NCBI GenBank assembly: GCA_021234155.1 | Contig: JAJEKV010000038.1 | Span: 13,831,559 to 13,895,558 of the forward strand | Direction of reading: 5' to 3' | From: Isoetes taiwanensis | Lineage: Eukaryota > Streptophyta > Lycopodiopsida > Isoetales > Isoetaceae | Length of the DNA: 64,000 nt | Part shown: positions 12,500-23,022 of the stretch, in pieces | How the letters are laid out: each line of letters starts with the position of its first letter | How positions within the stretch are numbered: position 1 is the stretch's first letter | Notes under the pieces: model-generated | The model's database searches: none | Seen by the model: the letters and a program-made list of their open reading frames with translations, nothing else | Told to the model about the DNA's origin: nothing | Position numbers and translations under genes: made by a program

Positions 12500-12948
12500 A
12501 TATGTAGCAAAATAACAGGGGGTTCCAGTGGGATTTGATATAGATATAATTCTTGAAACCATAGACCATATCCCTAAAACAATTCAATGGGTTATTATAA
12601 AAAAAAAACATAGATTTAAGATAAAAAATAGTCACATTAGCTCACTAGTTAGATTGGTTAAAGTAGTCTTATTAGGACATTGAATTATTTTAGTAGAGGT
12701 TCGAATCCCCGTATTTCATATTCTAAAAGCTTAAATGAAACCGTATAGAGGCACGATATACCATCAAAACCTTAGGCAAACTCGTATTCGACATCTTAAA
12801 ATCATAGGCGTCCCCAATCATAATTGAGCATAATCGAAACGAGAGGTGTCCAGAGGCTCCAACATACAGTCTGGGCCGTAGGATTGACAGATCCGACGAC
12901 TGTGGTAGTCCAGGGTGCACCTCGTTTAGAATATGTAGCAAAATAACA
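12500..12948. mobile_element. Copy-A-specific insertion flanked by 18-bp direct repeats, with pol III-like boxes
   Basis: Absent from copy B (site near 41730-41760). It is bounded by identical 18-bp direct repeats, atatgtagcaaaataaca, at 12500-12517 and 12931-12948, like a target-site duplication of a retroposon. Inside, 12639-12660 resembles a tRNA D-arm (tagctcactagttagattgg) and 12699-12709 is a perfect B box (ggttcgaatcc). An A-run lies at 12600-12608. It may be a SINE or a tRNA-related insertion. The local structure in copy B is also rearranged (a 27-bp tandem duplication), so the original site is not simple. Confidence 0.55.
12699..12709 (+). promoter_or_regulatory. Pol III B-box
   Basis: ggttcgaatcc matches the B-box consensus exactly, with an A-box-like tRNA D-arm sequence about 50 bases upstream. 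It lies inside the copy-A-only insertion. The surrounding sequence does not fold into a good tRNA T-arm, so this is not called as a tRNA gene. Confidence 0.45.
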
Positions 12949-13147
12949 CAAGAAGGGTGCTCTTATTTGGCTTCACAACTAGTTGCATATGATGGAAAAT
13001 CTTAAGTAGTTTGTTCGCCGTTCCACGCTGCGAGTATGCTCCAATCATAACTGTCCATGACACTGTGTTCCAACTAAACATATCAAACATGCTGCAAGCT
13101 CTCTCTAAGCTGCTACATTTTCCTTGCATGCTCATCAGGGTTGTCAC

Positions 13148-14574
13148 ATTAACACATTATTTGTACCAAGATTATAAACAATCATGTAAGAATGGGCCAA
13201 CACACTCAGATGCATCAACACATGTACTCAAAAGCTTATTGAAGGTCAGGTCATTTGGCTCAATATTATTGTCTACATGCATCTTATAGAAAAGATTAAA
13301 CACTTTCTTACAGTCACCATTGCAAGTGTAGAAACATTATCAGATTACTGCATGAGATCATATTTCATTCAACGATCTTTGTAAACATTTTGTTAGCGCC
13401 GCCTATCTTGAAAGAGTGGCTGCAAAACATGCCATTTTACACAGACAGATCAATTCTGGGCAGTTCAAGTGTGAGATCAGCTATTGCAAGGATATGGCAG
13501 ATTATGTCAGCCAACTCAAGAGCCTTAAAATTCTTGCAACCAGTATTAAAGGGCAGACGCAGATAATATTTACTTCACTGAGGTACAGAACTGGAAATTA
13601 GATCAGATGGGGTATGACAAACATGTGCATGCACATCCTGCTTCCAATTATAATAAAAACTATTTAATAGATTAAAATTAAGAAAATAGAGTTCCCTAAA
13701 TTAGAGTGTGAAACTTGCCATCTATGCAAACCAGGCGCCTTTACAAAGCTTTAGAACTTCATGCTATACAGTGATGTCTACCATATGAACGTGTGTTCAC
13801 CAGATTTCATTTGATGTATGAAAGGCTTAAGAGTTTTTCGTTTGGCTTAACAGAAGGAAAAGAGGGTTGAACAACCAAGAAAAGTGAGCACAAATTTGGG
13901 GCCATAAACAAAGGAGTCTCATTTAATACAGATTTTCTCCCAATCGTAACAAAATCGATCTAAACACATGCATAGGAACATACCTGGTTATTTTTTGTTG
14001 TTTTTCCTCTTTTATTCGTCTCCGCCGCCGCTAACTCATAGCCTCATCGCCTGTTTAGCAGCAGGCCCATTGTGCAGATGAAGCTAGCAGAGAACAAAAC
14101 GAACTTCTACAGGATCACCTACCGTAACCTAAAACAATCGATTTCCAATTTTCTTCAACGGCAAAAAGCAAGGACTTCAGGGGCTTCTCATGGATTTAAT
14201 CTTTCAAAAGCGCATTTATTGAAAGGAAGAGACAAAAAGAACTTGACAAAAAGAACTTGGACGGCTTATGGAATGATAGGAAAGGTTAGAAGGAAGACTA
14301 TTTAGCAGAAAAATGATCAGGGCAAGGTTTTTGTCAAAATAATGCGATTTAAGAGGCAAGATTTATGATACTATGATTGACTGTAAGTTTAGGGATAAAA
14401 TAAAATTGGCCTTATAGATGGTATTGGCGGAACATGTGAAATCATATTTGATACAATTACGGTCTAGCTTGTAACAATACATGATATTATACTTGACGTT
14501 CATAATAATACAATCATAACCTCCACGTGGTATTATATATGGCATTGTCAATGATGCTAAATCTGATACTAATC
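13148..14574. other. Noncoding or unknown, almost identical between copies
   Basis: Few differences from copy B and no CAG/CTG scars, unlike neighbouring segments. It contains the small ORF at 14078-14305 and a GC-richer spot with cgccgccgc near 14023. No gene model is supported beyond that. Confidence 0.4.
14078..14305 (+). CDS. Small basic ORF, 75 codons, unknown (copy A)
   Basis: ATG at 14078 opens a 75-residue, lysine/arginine-rich frame ending GMIGKVRRKTI. The only difference from copy B that I see inside it is a third-position change in a Thr codon (acc/act). No domain recognised, no membrane segment. It sits downstream of a T-rich stretch and a cgccgccgc motif. Preservation could simply reflect recent duplication, so support is weak. 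Confidence 0.2.
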   Translation: MKLAENKTNFYRITYRNLKQSISNFLQRQKARTSGASHGFNLSKAHLLKGRDKKNLTKRTWTAYGMIGKVRRKTI

Positions 14575-14890
14575 ATGATAGAAAGGATGATACAAAGGAT
14601 GATGCTTGTGGTGACATACGAGTCATTTAATTATAGCAATACAGGTGATGCTATAGCTGACACTATTATAGCACTCGTGTGACATTGTGAACGATTTAAT
14701 TATAACAATACACATGATCTTATAGCTGACACTATTATAGCACCACAAGGACAAAATGCATGACATTATAACTGCAGCTATAGATGATGCTATAAATGAT
14801 ACTATTATGCCTCTATAATGCTATACTACAACTGTTGTTATTGGTCATCCTACAAGTGATGATATAGATGATGCAATTTCGTCAACAGCT
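14575..14890. repeat. Degenerate AT-rich tandem repeat, about 68-bp period (copy A)
   Basis: Units share tttaattata(g/a)caatac followed by tagctgacactattatagca, clearest at 14625-14674 and 14693-14742, with weaker copies to about 14890 (tgatgctata and similar). Present in copy B at about 43380-43690. Nothing coding. Confidence 0.65.
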
Positions 14891-17800
14891 ACCATCACAT
14901 TGTATAAAAATCTAAAAAATTTGAAAGGGTGATTTTAAGCAAATAAATGATGAAACTAGTGACTTAGATTGATTATTCTCTTGTAGTGATCCTTGAAATT
15001 TCTGTTAAGATGCACACATCTTCTGCTAAGATCTGCACATATCTTCTACCAAGATCTGTTGTCTACATGACTCTTGCACTTCAATAACTATTTGAACTAT
15101 TTGGTGCCTCCTTATGTTTTCTTTAATCTATACGACGTTACTTATCAAAATGTTAACGAAAGGGAAAAACAAAAGCAATATCAACAAAAATACAAACCAA
15201 GAAAAACAACCGCAGACTTCCGAAAAACTCTGCTTCAAGCATTGACCCTCTAACAGACAAAATGACCACTCTAAAGGCAAAATCGGCCTGATTCAAGCCA
15301 ATTCCTACAAGACGTCCTTCAAATACCAGTCTACAAATCTTGAAGAATTGTCTAGGGATTTTCTTGGGCAAAAATATTTACCATAGTTCTAATCAATTCC
15401 CTTTTGTGTATTTAGTACTCCTTCCTTGTATGAACAAGAAAAGATATTTATCTCTTGTTTCTCCTTCTTTTGAGTATTTATTCAAGTCTAGGATAGCTTA
15501 AACTGTGGACTCTTATTCTTTTTCTCAAATAAGAGGCCAATTTGTTTACATGTAGCTGGAATGTTTCAAGTGGTGGTTGTTATCTTGTTTTGAAGCTATT
15601 AGTAAAGATGCGCATATCTTGGAGGCGATAACTAAAATATTGGTAGTTGCAAAATACGGATTATAACTTTTCAAAATCTATTGCCAAAAGGAGCTTGGAT
15701 TTGACTTACTAGCTTTGGTAGTGATGTTGAGCTTGTCTTGTTTTCATTTAAAGCAAGATATCCGATCAAGGTGCTTCATTCTTGATTATGTTCAAATGGT
15801 CAATATATAAGAAATGGAGGGGCTATGGTATCATCTTTGCCATACGTTGCAGAAAAACAAATGTCCGCAATGCTGGCACGAACATTTTTGCAGTCACGTT
15901 GTAGTCAAACTCTAAATCTTATATTGCCTTACCATGAAACAAACATGCAAAAAAATCTCATCCTTCCATGATATGCATACCAAATGAAGCTGAATTTGGA
16001 ATATCACCTCATCCCAAAAGGGCAGTTGGGAATTTGTTTTTTTCACATGGCAACCTCTAAAACTATGAATATGCAGCAATCCATAACATATTTTTGCAGA
16101 GATCATGTCTTCTAGCTTCTGGCATCACTAGACCGTTACATTGCGAGAAATTTTAGGCACTTAGAATATCTGTTTATGGCATCCATCGTTTTCGAATATA
16201 GCTTTCAGAAAAATTACAGAATATGATTGACTTTCTCTTGAATATGAAAAGGCTGTACGGGCTCGCATTTTGATTGGCAGCGCGATTTCCACCTTGGCAT
16301 CGAGTTTGGGACAATAAATGATGCCACCAATCCTCTAATGTTTGTGAGTGCATTTTGAAAGTTCACGTGCTAGTGCAATTGTAGTGGGCCTCCACCTGAA
16401 CTTTGACCTACACGTGCATAGGCTACGGGGGGGGTCGTGGTTATTGTAACACCAGGTGCACTATTTAGATATCGCAAATTTGCATTCCACAAATTCTGGA
16501 TCAATTGAACTATGTGTTGTGATGAAAAAATGGTTGAAGACGGAGAAGTAGAGGTAAAGAATTTTTATCTCTTGACATGCTTGAGGATGAAAAGCCTCAT
16601 AATGGTACTTTGATCACAGTTAAATAAACGATCATCATGCAAATAGAAGTTTAGGCAATATATTTTTATACAAGAAATCAAAGTTTTGCACAAATAGTAG
16701 AATTGCATGCTTCACACATATTTATGCTGGCCATGATTTCAGGTCATTAGGCTATATACTTATGGTGGCTTCATCAGCATACAATCAAATGGCCTGCAAG
16801 ACATCCTTCAAATACCGATTGACTAGGGGTTTTCTTGGGCAAAAATATTTACTATAGTTGAATCAATTCCCCTTTGTGTATTTTCAGACTCCTTCCTTGT
16901 ATGAACAAGAAAAGATATTTATCTCTTGTTTCCCCTTCTTTTTGAGTCTCGTCTTCTAGCTTAAATCGTTACATTGGAGAAATTTTAGGCACTTATGATA
17001 TCTTTTTATGGCAGCCATCATTTTCGAATAAAGCTTTTAGAAAAATTACAGAATATGATTGACTTTCTCTTGGTTCCAAAAGCACCATTCTGGTTAGTTG
17101 CATGACTGCAAAGCATCCAAACAAAGTTAAGAATATCCATATTTTTATTTTTTAGATTTTGTTCTTTGTGTGGTTGATCTAGTGTAAAGCCAAAAGGTTT
17201 AATGTACATCTAAATTTTAGTGATATGTAAATTTGCAGTTTTCAACTTCCAACTCTGATGTTTAAGCTTGGCTTTGGCATAAGTAGACTCTATGATTCTT
17301 TCAAAAAATACCATAACCGATTGTCGCTTAGGCACATTCATATATTTATTATCTGCTGGGTATGTTTTAGTATAGTAAATTTACTGTTTCCATTGCTCGG
17401 TAGTCTATTTAGAGTATGGGTTAGATCTTAGCCTTAATCCCACAGCTAACATTATGTCGCTCTTCCTCTCTTACCACTTTGACTACAGCTTGAATCATGC
17501 AATTTATTTATTATAGGATGACTGTGTGTATCTCAATGCTAAGGTTCTTGTTCCATCATTTTCGCACATCAAATTGCTAGCTTATGGCATATCTTTGCAC
17601 ATTACACATTCTTGAGTTATTTATGGCTTATGGTATATTCCTGCACAAATTGATGGCTTGTGGCATATCTCTGCACATTACACATTGCCACAAAAGCAAT
17701 GCCTAAAGGTAGTCATGGTATTTGCTAAAATTTATTGATGTATTATGCACAATTTAATTGAAGTCAGTTGCTAGGCAGAATACGTTTTGCTCAAGTCAAG

Positions 17801-18616
17801 ATGATTTTTTCTTTTTCTAAATTATATATATTAATACAAGCCATCTGATGCCTTCTATACTTGAAGAATAGGAGATCCTGCATGTTTAAGAGCTACGCCA
17901 TCAAACATGTTGCATAACAAGGTGTTGATGAGGCTCATTGCAATTTTAATCGTCACAACTCGGGATGGCCGAAGTTTTGTTGCAGCTCTATACATTGCTT
18001 CATTCAATCGTAGACCTTTGAAGTCTATAAGAGAGGTAGGAGAGAGTGCATGAGAAATCATATTCGTCTTATTAGACGGAGTGCATTTCTTCTCTAACAA
18101 GGAGTGGCCATCACTTCTCAAGACAACAATGCAGGGCAATGCCAGGCTCTCACACAGTAGATTTAAAACTCAAATCATGGCATGCATTTGAACTTGAATG
18201 GAGTTACATATATGAGTGCAAGGCATTACTTTTCCAATTATTGCATTATGATCTACAAGCTGCCTTACATCTACATTCATATTCATATGCATGTTACGTT
18301 TACAAGCATATGCATATGTTACTATTAAGCGAAAAAATTTAGAATGTGTCTCATTGATTCCTGAGGAGTATGGACATCTAATTTTTACCTCTAATAGTAC
18401 AATTTTGATCCCATCCTATATTCTTTGAGTTAAAATATTAATTTTTTTTTAACTTTATACCATTATCCTATCTAACATCCACAACTAATGCCCATTCCAA
18501 CTATTGACATCACATCCTAAGAAGTTAGAGAAGAATACAAGGTATAGGATTGCACACATGTATATACTATTGGACACACTATTGCCCAGTATTGCCCAAT
18601 AAGTCTATGCACTTCC
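14891..18616. other. AT-rich noncoding region with dispersed direct repeats
   Basis: No supported gene. See the separate entry for 15310-17080. Around 17565-17690 a motif with ggcatatctttgcacattac recurs three times in degenerate form. ORFs of 60-95 codons here (15153-15371, 17855-18139) break in copy B. Confidence 0.5.
15310..17080. repeat. Two families of direct repeats, R1 and R2 (copy A)
   Basis: R1 (about 165 bp, contains ttttcttgggcaaaaatatt and ccttgtatgaacaagaaaag) is at 15310-15476 and again at 16799-16948. R2 (about 135 bp, contains attacagaatatgattgact) is at 16107-16241 and again at 16949-17080, directly after the second R1. Copy B has the same arrangement at about 44112-45890, so it predates the duplication. 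Probably remnants of an older repeated element. Confidence 0.65.
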
Positions 18617-18648
18617 GGAGGAGGAGGAGGAGGAGGAGGAGGAGGAGG
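18617..18648. repeat. (GGA)n microsatellite (copy A)
   Basis: An uninterrupted GGA run of 32 bases; copy B has 29 bases at 47422-47450. Not in a supported ORF. Confidence 0.9.
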
Positions 18649-18975
18649 TAACATCATTTAAAAGCCAAAGTCCTAGGGCTAAATCCTATAAATACACTAT
18701 CATCCTCCACAAGAACGATGCTTGGCATTAACCTACCATGCCAGCATCTTAGCAATCTCTCATCATCAAATGGCATCTCGGCAATCACACTACTAATGTT
18801 CACATTGCAACCATTTTTGTGTACCCCCTAAGGCGGGCTTGACAACCTTATAGTACCAACATTCACACACACTACTAATGTTCACATTGCAACCATTTTT
18901 GTGTACCCCCTAAGGCGGACTTGACAACCTTATAGTACCAACATTTACACCAACTCCAAAGATATAATTCGAAGT

Positions 18976-19117
18976 TAACACTCAATTACCTATTGGCGAC
19001 AACGCCGTGCGCAATTCGAGCTAACACTAGATTACTTATGCGCGCGGCAACACCATGCGCAATTCGAGCTAACACTCGGTTACTTATGCGCAGCAATGCC
19101 GAGCACACGTTTACTAG
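18976..19117 (+). mobile_element. Helitron-type 3' terminus with repeated hairpins (copy A)
   Basis: The sequence ends gagcacacgttta-CTAG followed by host T, with the imperfect hairpin tgcgcagc-aat-gccgagca just upstream (6 of 8 pairs). A hairpin 10-12 bases before a CTAG/CTRR end, inserted before T, is the hallmark of Helitrons. Two more diverged units (about 46-49 bp, with gcgcaattcgagctaacac) precede it, so the terminal region was duplicated. The 5' end was not identified. The same end is in copy B at 47928-47931, so the insertion predates the duplication. Confidence 0.6.
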
Positions 19118-19501
19118 TAAATCTTAAGATTTTAGCTACTTAAGATTTTAGCTATAGCTTGGCCATCGAACTTAAATGCACTGGCAGATTCTTGCTAGTG
19201 GAGGTTAGAATCGATGGTCCACTGGCAGATTCTTGCTAGTGGAGGTTAGAATCGATGGTCTATTTCATCGTTATTCATGCTACAAAACGACTGGATGAAG
19301 CATGAATGTTGGAAAAAGTTGAACTCCACTGTGGTTTCCTTTTATGCATTGGAAAAATGGTCAGTTCCACCTTCATCATCATGCTTTCGCTCCTGTTGCT
19401 TGAAAAAAGACATTATAACAGATTTGTCAAACAGGTTTAACATCTGGAAGAGCAACTCAGACTGATGGAATCGTGTGTAATGAGAAGACACATAGGGTTA
19501 C
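19118..19501. other. Short flank between Helitron end and copia element
   Basis: Contains a 41-bp tandem duplication at 19179-19260 (cactggcagattcttgctag is the first half of the unit) that is single in copy B. An ORF at 19277-19465 has no recognised domain; it might belong to the 5' part of the LRR pseudogene that resumes beyond the copia element, but I cannot show this. Confidence 0.45.
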
Positions 19502-19792
19502 TGTTGGAAAACGTATCAGCTATGGACTGATACAAACCTGCAGCACAGAGTGAGCCAAAGCGGAAGCAAGATCGGAAGAGACACAATAGGAATAGAATAG
19601 GAACAATCTGGATGTTCTATGTATTGCATGTAATCTATAAGTACATGGAATGAATGGCACTGAAAGGCCAACAGCCGGAAACAGAAGGCCAAAGGCCAGA
19701 GATGTACATGACGTACTTCTAATGTACTCTAATGTACATCAATGTATCTAATGTAGATCAATGTACTCTAATGTACAGCTTGAATTCTAACA
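19502..19792 (-). repeat. Copia 3' LTR
   Basis: 291 bp, tgttggaaaacg...gaattctaaca on the plus strand. By eye it matches the other LTR without a difference. The half next to the internal region carries several aatgta(c/t) repeats. Confidence 0.93.
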
Positions 19793-19802
19793 CTCCCCTT
19801 TC
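19793..19802 (-). other. Copia polypurine tract
   Basis: On the minus strand gaaaggggag directly abuts the 3' LTR, where plus-strand DNA synthesis is primed. Confidence 0.85.
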
Positions 19803-19820
19803 AAGCTGGATAATCTGAAG

Positions 19821-21575
19821 CTACTGCAGTGGTATAACACCAAGTGCTGATCTAAACTGTACAAACTTTTGTGTGCCCAGTGGTTTAGTAAAGATATCTG
19901 CAACCATTGCACCAGTGGGGGAATAGATTAATGAAATGATTGCTTTCTCCACCAGATCACGGACATAATGATAATGTATTGGAATGTGCTTTGTCCGAGG
20001 ATGATGTCCTGGTCGCTCTGCCATTTTCATGCAACTTTGGTTGTCCACATAAACATGAATAGGCTGCTGCGCAGAAATACCAACATCATTAAGCAAGTGA
20101 TCATACCAAATGAGATCTGCAACTCCAGTAGATAAGGCAATGTATTCTGCCTCTGCTGAAGATCGCGCTACAACAGATTGCTTTTTACTTATCCAACCTA
20201 CTGCACCTCCATAAAACATGCATGTGCTACCTGTAGTGGAATGAGAATCCCTGTTGTTGCCCCAACTTGCATCAGTAAATGCATGAAGACTTGCTGATCC
20301 GTTATCACAATAACAGATTCCATACTCTTTTGTTCCTTGCAAATAGCGAAGAACACGCTTTGCTAGCTGCCAATGCTTTAACTCATAACAGTGGTTAAAC
20401 TGACTCAATGCAATCACAGCAAAACAAAGATCAGGCCGTGTTATGGTCATGAGATACATCAAACTCCCAACAAGCTGCCTATATGGTAGAGAAGATGACT
20501 GCACATTATCACAAACAGGCTCATCTTCAAACAATTTGAGGCCAGCTTCCATTGGCGTGGAAACAGGCTTAGAATCTGCCATGCGAAATTGCTCAAGCAG
20601 AAATTCAGCATACCGTGGTTGGCTGATATGAATTAGCCTCTTTTTCCTATCACGATGTATCTGCATACCTAAGAAAGAGCTAGCTGCACCCAAATCTTTC
20701 ATCTTAAACCTGCTAGCTAGTTGAGATTTAAGTGCTTGAACATCAAGGAGATTGCTGCCCATTGCAAGCATATCATCCACATATAGCACTAAAATCAAAT
20801 ACATACCTCCCATGCACTTGATGTAGACATTAGAATCTGTTGTAGCAACTTGAAATCCTTCATGCTTAAGTGCATCATCAAACTTCTTGTACCAAACCCG
20901 AGAAGCCTGCTTTAAGCCATAAATGGCCTTGCGGAGTTTACATACCTTGTTTTCCTGGCCGGGCACTTCAAAGCCTGGAGGTTGCAGCATATAAATGTCC
21001 TCAAGAAGATCTCCATTCAGAAATGCCGTATCCACATCCATTTGATGAATTTCCCAATCCAATTGGGCTCCTAAGGCAAGCAAAACACGCAAGCTATTCA
21101 TTCTCACGACTGGTGAAAATGTCTCATCATAATCAAGACCTCTGACTTGGCTGAAACCTCGAGCAACTAGCCTAGCCTTATACTTGTCAAGGCTGCCATC
21201 AGCCTTGTACTTTTTCGTGAATAGCCATTTGCAATCCACTGCTTTGCGGCCAATGGGCAAATCAGCAAGTTCCCATACCTGGTTTGCATCCATGGATGCA
21301 AGCTCTACCTCAGCTGCCCGTTTCCAATGTGGAGCTTCAGAGGAAGCCCATGCTTCCTCAATGCTTCTTTGGTTCACCTTGCTTCGCCAAGCAACACCAT
21401 TCAACCAAACTAAGTTCAGCATTTTCAAGAACCTTACGAGAAGGTGTTCTGCTACGTGGTGACAACGGTTGATCAGGAGGAGGGGGCATTCCAATGAGCC
21501 GAGGATCAGGAAGAACTTGATTATGAGGTGGATCATCATTGATGGGTTGTTGCACATCCACTGGCAAAGGCACAT
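19821..21575 (-). CDS. Copia polyprotein part: reverse transcriptase and RNase H
   Basis: An open 584-codon frame forming the C-terminal part of the polyprotein. The RT has the copia signatures KARLVARGF, QMDVDTAFLNGDL, YGLKQASRVWYKKF and the catalytic LYVDDML. The RNase H follows with TDASWG, SSAEAEYIAL and VYVDNQSC, which hold its acidic residues, and TKHIPIHYHYVRD. It ends 19 bases before the polypurine tract. The first ATG of the frame is not a true start, since copia makes one polyprotein; the join to integrase is frame-shifted near 21360-21580. Confidence 0.92.
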   Translation of the reverse strand: MCLCQWMCNNPSMMIHLIIKFFLILGSLECPLLLINRCHHVAEHLLVRFLKMLNLVWLNGVAWRSKVNQRSIEEAWASSEAPHWKRAAEVELASMDANQVWELADLPIGRKAVDCKWLFTKKYKADGSLDKYKARLVARGFSQVRGLDYDETFSPVVRMNSLRVLLALGAQLDWEIHQMDVDTAFLNGDLLEDIYMLQPPGFEVPGQENKVCKLRKAIYGLKQASRVWYKKFDDALKHEGFQVATTDSNVYIKCMGGMYLILVLYVDDMLAMGSNLLDVQALKSQLASRFKMKDLGAASSFLGMQIHRDRKKRLIHISQPRYAEFLLEQFRMADSKPVSTPMEAGLKLFEDEPVCDNVQSSSLPYRQLVGSLMYLMTITRPDLCFAVIALSQFNHCYELKHWQLAKRVLRYLQGTKEYGICYCDNGSASLHAFTDASWGNNRDSHSTTGSTCMFYGGAVGWISKKQSVVARSSAEAEYIALSTGVADLIWYDHLLNDVGISAQQPIHVYVDNQSCMKMAERPGHHPRTKHIPIHYHYVRDLVEKAIISLIYSPTGAMVADIFTKPLGTQKFVQFRSALGVIPLQ

Positions 21576-21579
21576 CTTG

Positions 21580-22968
21580 CTGCTGGTCCAGCCTCAAATC
21601 TTGAAGCTCAACGAGTGGAGGATCATCAAGAACAAGATATTTGTCTTGAATGAAGTTTCCATCTGCAAGTGGATCAATACACATAGAATTTGACTCATCA
21701 AAAACTACTTCTGAGCTGGTATATACCTTTCTCCATTCTTGATCCCACAATAAGTATGCTTTATGATTAGGTGCATAGCCAATGAAAGTGCATTTGGTAC
21801 TACGGGCATCAAATTTTCTGCAAGAAATGCTCGTGTACATGTACATAAGCGTAACTGACCAAAAAGGTGCGCAAATGAGAAACATCCGGTTTCTCTCCAG
21901 ACCAAGCTTCTTCTGGAGTCATCTCATTATCCAAGGCAACTGTGGTCAATCTGTTTTGCACATGAACTGCTGCAGCAATTGCATCAGCCCAAAAATACTT
22001 TGGCAAATGACTTTCGGCAAGCATACTTCTTCTTTGCATTGCACAAAGTGCGATTCTTCCCTCCGCTACACGCTTTGTTGAGGAGTAGCTCTTGTTGTGC
22101 ATTGATTTTGAATCCCCGATCGATCACATGTATCATGAAAGAGATCACTAAGATACTCTCCACCACCATCAGTGCGCAATTGCTTGATCTTCCTCCCTGT
22201 CTGATTTTCTACACATGCTTTATACAATTTAAAAGCCTCAAGAGCATCACTTTTCTTGGTTAGAAAATAGACAATTGTTTTCCGACTAAAATCATCAATA
22301 AACGTGATGAAATATACTTTGCCTTACCAAGGCGTCGAGACACCTCTGTTGGTCCACGAGATCACGAGTGGATAAGCTCCAAAGACTTGCTTAGCTCTGC
22401 GCCTACACTTGCAAATGATCTCATGAGGGTGCTTACCAAGGATACATGCTTCACAAAGATCCGGGTCTGCCTTCATAGTTATCTTCATGCCATGAACCAT
22501 GTTCTTCCGCTGCATTATTTTTAAAGCTTGAACATTAGCATGACCATACCTTTTGTGCCAAAGTAGCACTTTCTCCTTTTCTTTTGCTGATACGACTAGG
22601 GCCTGATTTGGATCAGATACCTCCAGCTCATACAAATTTCCATGCCTTGAGCCCTTGGCCACTATATCCCCTTCAATCCGTGCATTCTTCAAGAAAAGAA
22701 CTTCCTTATCATCAAAGAAAACTTGCAGACCAGCATCTGCTGCACATGCAACTGACAAAAGGTTTTTTCGCAATTCCGGGACATGTAAGGTTTCTGGAAG
22801 TACCGTACTTTCACCATTCAATAGCGTGAAATGATATTGACCACTTCCTTGCACTTGAATTTCACTGTGATCTCCCAATTGCACCAGACTTTTGTCATTT
22901 TGATAACTTGAGAATAGATCCCTATCCTTCAACATCAGCGATGTGCATGCGAGAATCCATCAGAAGAA
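21580..22968 (-). pseudogene. Copia protease end, zinc-binding and integrase region, frame-broken as read
   Basis: In order on the minus strand: a protease-type DSACTS site readable near 22950 only if a one-base insertion at a CTG (read CTCG) is ignored; LLWHKRYGHANVQ with CEACILGK, the HHCC zinc domain before integrase (about 22430-22570); integrase pieces with TDGGGEYL (about 22160-22180) and NRLTTVALDNEMTPEEAW (about 21890-21960); and CTFIGYAPNHKAYLLWD (about 21740-21790). Frame breaks occur near 22370, 22080 and 21850. The break near 22355 lies where CTG-bearing codons are expected, so sequence error is plausible. Confidence 0.85.
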
Positions 22969-23022
22969 CCTTCTTTCAAAGCAGAAGTACATGCACTTGT
23001 TTCCACAAATGAAGCCTCCCCT

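Larger units (their letters stand above)
11486..13147 (-). pseudogene. PPR-repeat protein pseudogene (copy A)
   Basis: Minus-strand frames at 12926-13147, 11891-12076 and 11486-11785 show pentatricopeptide repeat signatures in order: SWTVMIGAYSQRGTANKLLK, VSWNTILASHIQSGH with GIKPSEVAFLTMISAC, then GNALVNMYGKCGRLTDVHRI and FDEKFRDLISWTSM. These are PLS-type plant PPR motifs, normally organelle RNA-binding proteins that lack introns. Here the frame is broken several times and cut by an insertion at 12500-12948, and no full start or E/DYW end is seen. Copy B has the same breaks except the insertion, so the decay mostly predates the duplication. Confidence 0.75.

Noticed and set aside
12639-12710. 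Functional tRNA gene
   Set aside because: The B box is perfect, but the T-arm stem does not pair well and no acceptor stem is seen. Kept only as a pol III-like region.
14625-14890. MITE or short palindromic element
   Set aside because: The units are direct repeats with about 68-bp period; no terminal inverted repeats or target duplications were seen.
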